Shown one piece after another: positions 61,430 through 64,000 of a DNA stretch of 64,000 nt (position 1 is the first letter of the stretch; each line of letters begins with the position of its first letter). A model generated the notes under the pieces. It did no database searches and was not told the DNA's origin. It was given only the letters and a program-made list of their open reading frames with translations. This DNA comes from an uncultured Prevotella sp. (GTDB lineage: Bacteria; Bacteroidota; Bacteroidia; Bacteroidales; Bacteroidaceae): NCBI GenBank assembly GCA_946998295.1, contig CAMPYS010000002.1, positions 62,001-126,000 of the forward strand, read 5' to 3'. Made by a program: the position numbers and the translations under genes.

Positions 61430-61446
61430 TACGAAAAGTGTGCCAA
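61430..61446 (-). promoter_or_regulatory. Possible groES promoter element, -24/-12-like
   Basis: On the minus strand TTGGCACACTTTTCGTA resembles the sigma-54 pattern TGGCAC-N5-TTGC, with GG followed after ten bases by GT instead of GC. It lies about 70 bases upstream of the start. No TAnnTTTG box is present, so an alternative sigma factor or a heat-responsive promoter is possible. Confidence 0.35.
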
Positions 61447-61465
61447 TTTTATTCTAATTTTAAAA

Positions 61466-61494
61466 CTGACACAGTTGTACTGAAAAAATGTCAG
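61466..61494. promoter_or_regulatory. Inverted repeat upstream of groES
   Basis: CTGACA (61466-61471) and TGTCAG (61489-61494) form a 6-bp inverted repeat with a 17-base spacer about 20 bases upstream of the -24-like element. It is a possible operator; it does not resemble CIRCE. Confidence 0.35.
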
Positions 61495-61823
61495 TTATTT
61501 ATTTTCTTTTCTTATACAGTTATAAAAACAGGGCTTAATACCTTGTGTTTTATACGTCTTTTTTGTTTCTTTGTCACCTTTGATAAAGTAAATTTCTGTT
61601 ATACATTATCTCTTTACAGTGTGGGCTATTCCTTAACACTTGCACATTATATATAAAGATAACTACAGCCTGTTTGTAGCTTTATTCCACTCATGTTTTG
61701 TTCTTTTGTATTGTTGTTTAACCACTTTTTCGCGTTATTAGCATATTTATATATTTTGTATATGCTATAAAATTTATCTTCTATCTTTAGTATAAAATAT
61801 TTATAACAAAATAAAAAAGTTTG

Positions 61824-61831
61824 TACCTTTG
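61824..61831 (+). promoter_or_regulatory. -7 box of aspS
   Basis: TACCTTTG matches TAnnTTTG, 31 bases before the ATG at 61863. Confidence 0.6.
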
Positions 61832-61862
61832 CACAATATAAAAAAATCTAAACGCTTATATT

Positions 61863-63617
61863 ATGTATCGAACAAGAACTTGTGGCGAGTTGCGTATATC
61901 AGATGTAGGAATAGAAGTGACACTTGCAGGCTGGGTGCAACGATTACGTAAAATGGGAGGTATGACTTTTATTGATCTTCGTGATCGATATGGAATTACT
62001 CAGATCGTATTTAATGAAGATGAAAACTTAGATTTATTTGCTGAAGCAAATAAATTAGGTCGTGAATATTGTATCCAGATAATAGGACAAGTAAATGAAC
62101 GTCAAAGTAAAAATCCTAAACTTCCAACAGGAGATATAGAAATTATAGCAAAGAAGTTAAATATTTTATCAACTTCAGAAACTCCACCCTTTACAATAGA
62201 AAACAATACCGATGGAGGCGACGAACTGCGTATGAAATACAGATATTTAGATTTACGTCGTCCCGTGTTGTTACATAACTTGGAGCTACGCCATAAGATG
62301 ACCATCTTGATACGTAACTTTTTGGATAATCTTAATTTTATAGAAGTAGAAACCCCTATATTGATAGGCTCTACACCCGAAGGTGCAAGAGACTTTGTAG
62401 TACCATCACGTATGAATCAAGGACAGTTTTATGCTTTACCCCAAAGTCCTCAAACGTTAAAGCAGCTATTGATGATAGGCGGTTTTGATCGTTATTTTCA
62501 GATAGCAAAATGTTTTCGTGATGAAGATTTGAGAGCCGATAGACAACCAGAGTTTACACAAATAGACTGTGAGATGTCTTATGTTGATCAAGAAGATGTT
62601 ATCCAAGTGTTTGAAGCCATGTCCCGTTATTTGTTTAAAGAAATTCGCGGTATCGAATTACCCGAAAAGTTAGAACAAATGACTTGGGCAAAAGCAATGC
62701 GCCTATATGGTTCCGATAAACCAGATTTGCGTTTCGGTATGGAGTTTGTAGAATTACTTTCCGAGTTAAAAGGCGTTAGCAATTTTTCAGTATTTAATGA
62801 AGCAAATTATATAGGTGGTATTGTAGTCGAAGGGTGTGCAAACTATAGCCGTAAACAACTTGATTCACTTGCAGACTTTGTAAAACGCCCACAGGTAGGA
62901 GCAAAGGGACTTGTGTATATAAAATATAATAGCGATGGAACAATAAAAAGTTCAATTGATAAATTTTATACATCCGAGCAGTTGCTTAACGTTAAAAAAG
63001 TTACATGTGCAAAAGATGGTGATTTAGTGTTAATCCTTTCTGGCGATAATCCTAACAAAACACGTATTCAACTTTCAGCTTTGCGATTAGAGATGGGAGA
63101 CAGGTTAGGACTAAGAGATAAGTCCATATTTAAATGTTTATGGATAGTAGACTTTCCATTATTTGAGTGGAGCGATGAGGAACAACGTCTTATGTCTACT
63201 CACCACCCATTTACAATGCCTAACCCTGATGATATATATCTACTTGATACCCATCCAGAAAAAGTAAGAGCAAAAGCCTACGACTTTGTATGTAATGGAA
63301 TAGAAGTAGGTGGCGGTTCAATACGTATTCATGATACATCATTACAAGAAAAGATGTTCAAAGTATTAGGATTCACTAAAGAGCAAGCTCAAGAACAATT
63401 TGGCTTCTTAATGAACGCTTTTAAATATGGTGCTCCCCCTCATGCAGGAATAGCGTTTGGTTTGGATCGTTATGTTAGTATAATGGCAGGGTTAGATTCA
63501 ATACGTGATGTAATAGCTTTCCCTAAGAACAATAGCGGAAGAGACGTTATGCTTGATGCCCCCTCTGCAATTTCTAAAAGTCAGTTAGATGAACTAAATT
63601 TAAAATTGAAAGATTGA
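61863..63617 (+). CDS. aspS: Aspartyl-tRNA synthetase
   Basis: Charges tRNA-Asp (or Asp/Asn if nondiscriminating). The 584-residue class II enzyme has the N-terminal OB fold (VTLAGWVQRLRKMGGMTFIDLRDRYGITQI), motif 1 FIEVETPILIGSTPEGARDF, motif 2 FRDEDLRADRQPEFTQID, the bacterial GAD insert and motif 3 GIAFGLDRYVSIMAG. It is bacterial-type by length and the GAD insert. It stands alone with its own promoter. A structured region follows (63633-63683). Confidence 0.97.
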   Translation: MYRTRTCGELRISDVGIEVTLAGWVQRLRKMGGMTFIDLRDRYGITQIVFNEDENLDLFAEANKLGREYCIQIIGQVNERQSKNPKLPTGDIEIIAKKLNILSTSETPPFTIENNTDGGDELRMKYRYLDLRRPVLLHNLELRHKMTILIRNFLDNLNFIEVETPILIGSTPEGARDFVVPSRMNQGQFYALPQSPQTLKQLLMIGGFDRYFQIAKCFRDEDLRADRQPEFTQIDCEMSYVDQEDVIQVFEAMSRYLFKEIRGIELPEKLEQMTWAKAMRLYGSDKPDLRFGMEFVELLSELKGVSNFSVFNEANYIGGIVVEGCANYSRKQLDSLADFVKRPQVGAKGLVYIKYNSDGTIKSSIDKFYTSEQLLNVKKVTCAKDGDLVLILSGDNPNKTRIQLSALRLEMGDRLGLRDKSIFKCLWIVDFPLFEWSDEEQRLMSTHHPFTMPNPDDIYLLDTHPEKVRAKAYDFVCNGIEVGGGSIRIHDTSLQEKMFKVLGFTKEQAQEQFGFLMNAFKYGAPPHAGIAFGLDRYVSIMAGLDSIRDVIAFPKNNSGRDVMLDAPSAISKSQLDELNLKLKD

Positions 63618-63632
63618 GGTTATTTAATAGAG

Positions 63633-63683
63633 TCGACACTTAGTTATATATAAATAATTGGGTGTCGATAATTATTTATATAT
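63633..63683 (+). terminator. Interleaved inverted repeats behind aspS
   Basis: Two inverted repeats cross each other: TCGACAC (63633-63639) with GTGTCGA (63662-63668), and a 14-bp pair ATATATAAATAATT (63646-63659) with its complement (63670-63683). The second, with a 10-base loop, followed by CTTTTGTTT, may be the aspS terminator. Confidence 0.55.
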
Positions 63684-63700
63684 CTTTTGTTTAAATAAAA

Positions 63701-64000
63701 TTGAAGCCTAATTTAATTATCGAGTTAAAGGCAGTACTATTAGAGGCGGGTAGTGAAGGGCTTCCCTTAAAACTAATAGTTCGCAATGTGTTTAACCGTT
63801 CTAATTCTTTGTTTGAGCCAATTGATTATAAAGAAGTTAAAACCGATATAGTCAAATATTTGCGTAAAGCTGTAAAGGGGGCAAATCCTAATATATTAAA
63901 ATCCTCAAATGGCAACTATGTTTTTAATCAGTTAAATGATACAAACATTCAACTTTATATCGACTTTAATCATCCAATTGAATCTACCGAAAGCCAATCT
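63701..64000 (+). CDS. Unknown protein, N-terminal 100 residues (partial)
   Basis: An open frame to the end of the window, starting with TTG at 63701, since an in-frame TAA lies just before it and no ATG follows soon. It reads LKPNLIIELKAVLLEAGSEG, LPLKLIVRNVFNRSNSLFEP and YKEVKTDIVKYLRKAVKGAN, then ILKSSNGNYVFNQLND. The helix-helix-helix plus wing form suggests a winged-helix fold, as in HARE-HTH-like proteins, but I do not recognise the family. Codon use is like the rest of the window, and I recall similar small hypothetical proteins in Bacteroidales. The TTG start is unusual and may be wrong. Confidence 0.6.
   Translation, partial: MKPNLIIELKAVLLEAGSEGLPLKLIVRNVFNRSNSLFEPIDYKEVKTDIVKYLRKAVKGANPNILKSSNGNYVFNQLNDTNIQLYIDFNHPIESTESQS

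Larger units (their letters stand above)
61361..61862. other. Divergent intergenic region between groES and aspS
   Basis: About 500 bases. On the groES side it holds a possible -24/-12-like element (61430-61446) and an inverted repeat CTGACA/TGTCAG (61466-61494). On the aspS side it holds the -7 box at 61824. The middle 320 bases show no gene I can support. Confidence 0.6.

Noticed and set aside
61438..61656. 72-codon plus-strand frame in the groES-aspS gap
   Set aside because: Low-complexity hydrophobic translation, no promoter or conserved motif, and it runs through the groES promoter region.

Overview
The window is a contiguous stretch of an AT-rich Bacteroidales chromosome, most likely from the Prevotellaceae. 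Evidence for this is the Bacteroidetes -7 box (TAnnTTTG) in front of many genes, A-rich leaders instead of Shine-Dalgarno sequences, the atpD-atpC-X-atpBEFHAG gene order, an RprY/RprX-type two-component pair, a tmRNA tag GENNYALAA, GldE next to SSB, and secreted leucine-rich-repeat proteins with a YDLQGR...YIHNGKK tail. The species cannot be named from the sequence. Most of the window is core genome; the only clearly accessory block is about 13.56-21.25 kb.

Layout. 1-3.4 kb (minus): MscS-type channel, kdsA and the start of kdsD (Kdo synthesis). 3.5-13.5 kb (plus): a GlcNAc-kinase-like ATPase, oxyR, rsmE, mfd, a Wzi-like outer-membrane protein, a small lipoprotein, a nucleoside permease and a DUF151 nuclease. 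13.56-14.16 kb: a decayed IS4-family transposase. 14.6-21.25 kb (minus): four secreted proteins, one DUF4876-like and three leucine-rich-repeat paralogues with a common C-terminal tail, separated by hairpins. 21.6-26.2 kb (minus): malic enzyme-phosphotransacetylase and a RelA-type (p)ppGpp synthetase whose hydrolase site looks lost. 26.3-27.8 kb (plus): DUF4301. 27.9-34.0 kb (minus): rprY/rprX-like pair, a small outer-membrane barrel, phosphopantetheinyl transferase, gldE, ssb and an unknown protein. 34.0-34.5 kb: five tRNAs (minus). 34.8-37.5 kb: a UvrD helicase carrying an internal DEDDh exonuclease. 37.6-38.0 kb: ssrA, followed by a 52-bp perfect palindrome. 38.1-41.9 kb (minus): HAD-like hydrolase, Wzc-type tyrosine autokinase, rfbA. 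42.3-47.4 kb (plus): unknown protein, coiled-coil protein, zapA, rny, manC, gmd. 47.6-56.0 kb (plus): pfkA and the whole F1Fo ATP synthase operon. 56.1-57.0 kb (minus): YtxH/holin-like/unknown envelope cassette. 57.2-59.3 kb (plus): SPOR lipoprotein, ruvX, def, TPR protein. 59.4-61.4 kb (minus): groEL, groES. 61.9-64 kb (plus): aspS and the start of an unknown gene.

How the genes work together. Several blocks serve the cell envelope: Kdo for lipid A, sugar nucleotides (rfbA, manC, gmd), the Wzc co-polymerase/kinase and a Wzi-like protein point to surface polysaccharide, while the leucine-rich-repeat quartet looks like a set of surface or secreted binding proteins, probably exported by type IX secretion. 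The rest is housekeeping for energy, translation quality control, DNA repair and stress. I see no phage, CRISPR or classical defence island. The best candidates for something not yet described are the leucine-rich-repeat quartet with its repeated hairpins, the helicase-exonuclease fusion, and the hairpin behind atpE.
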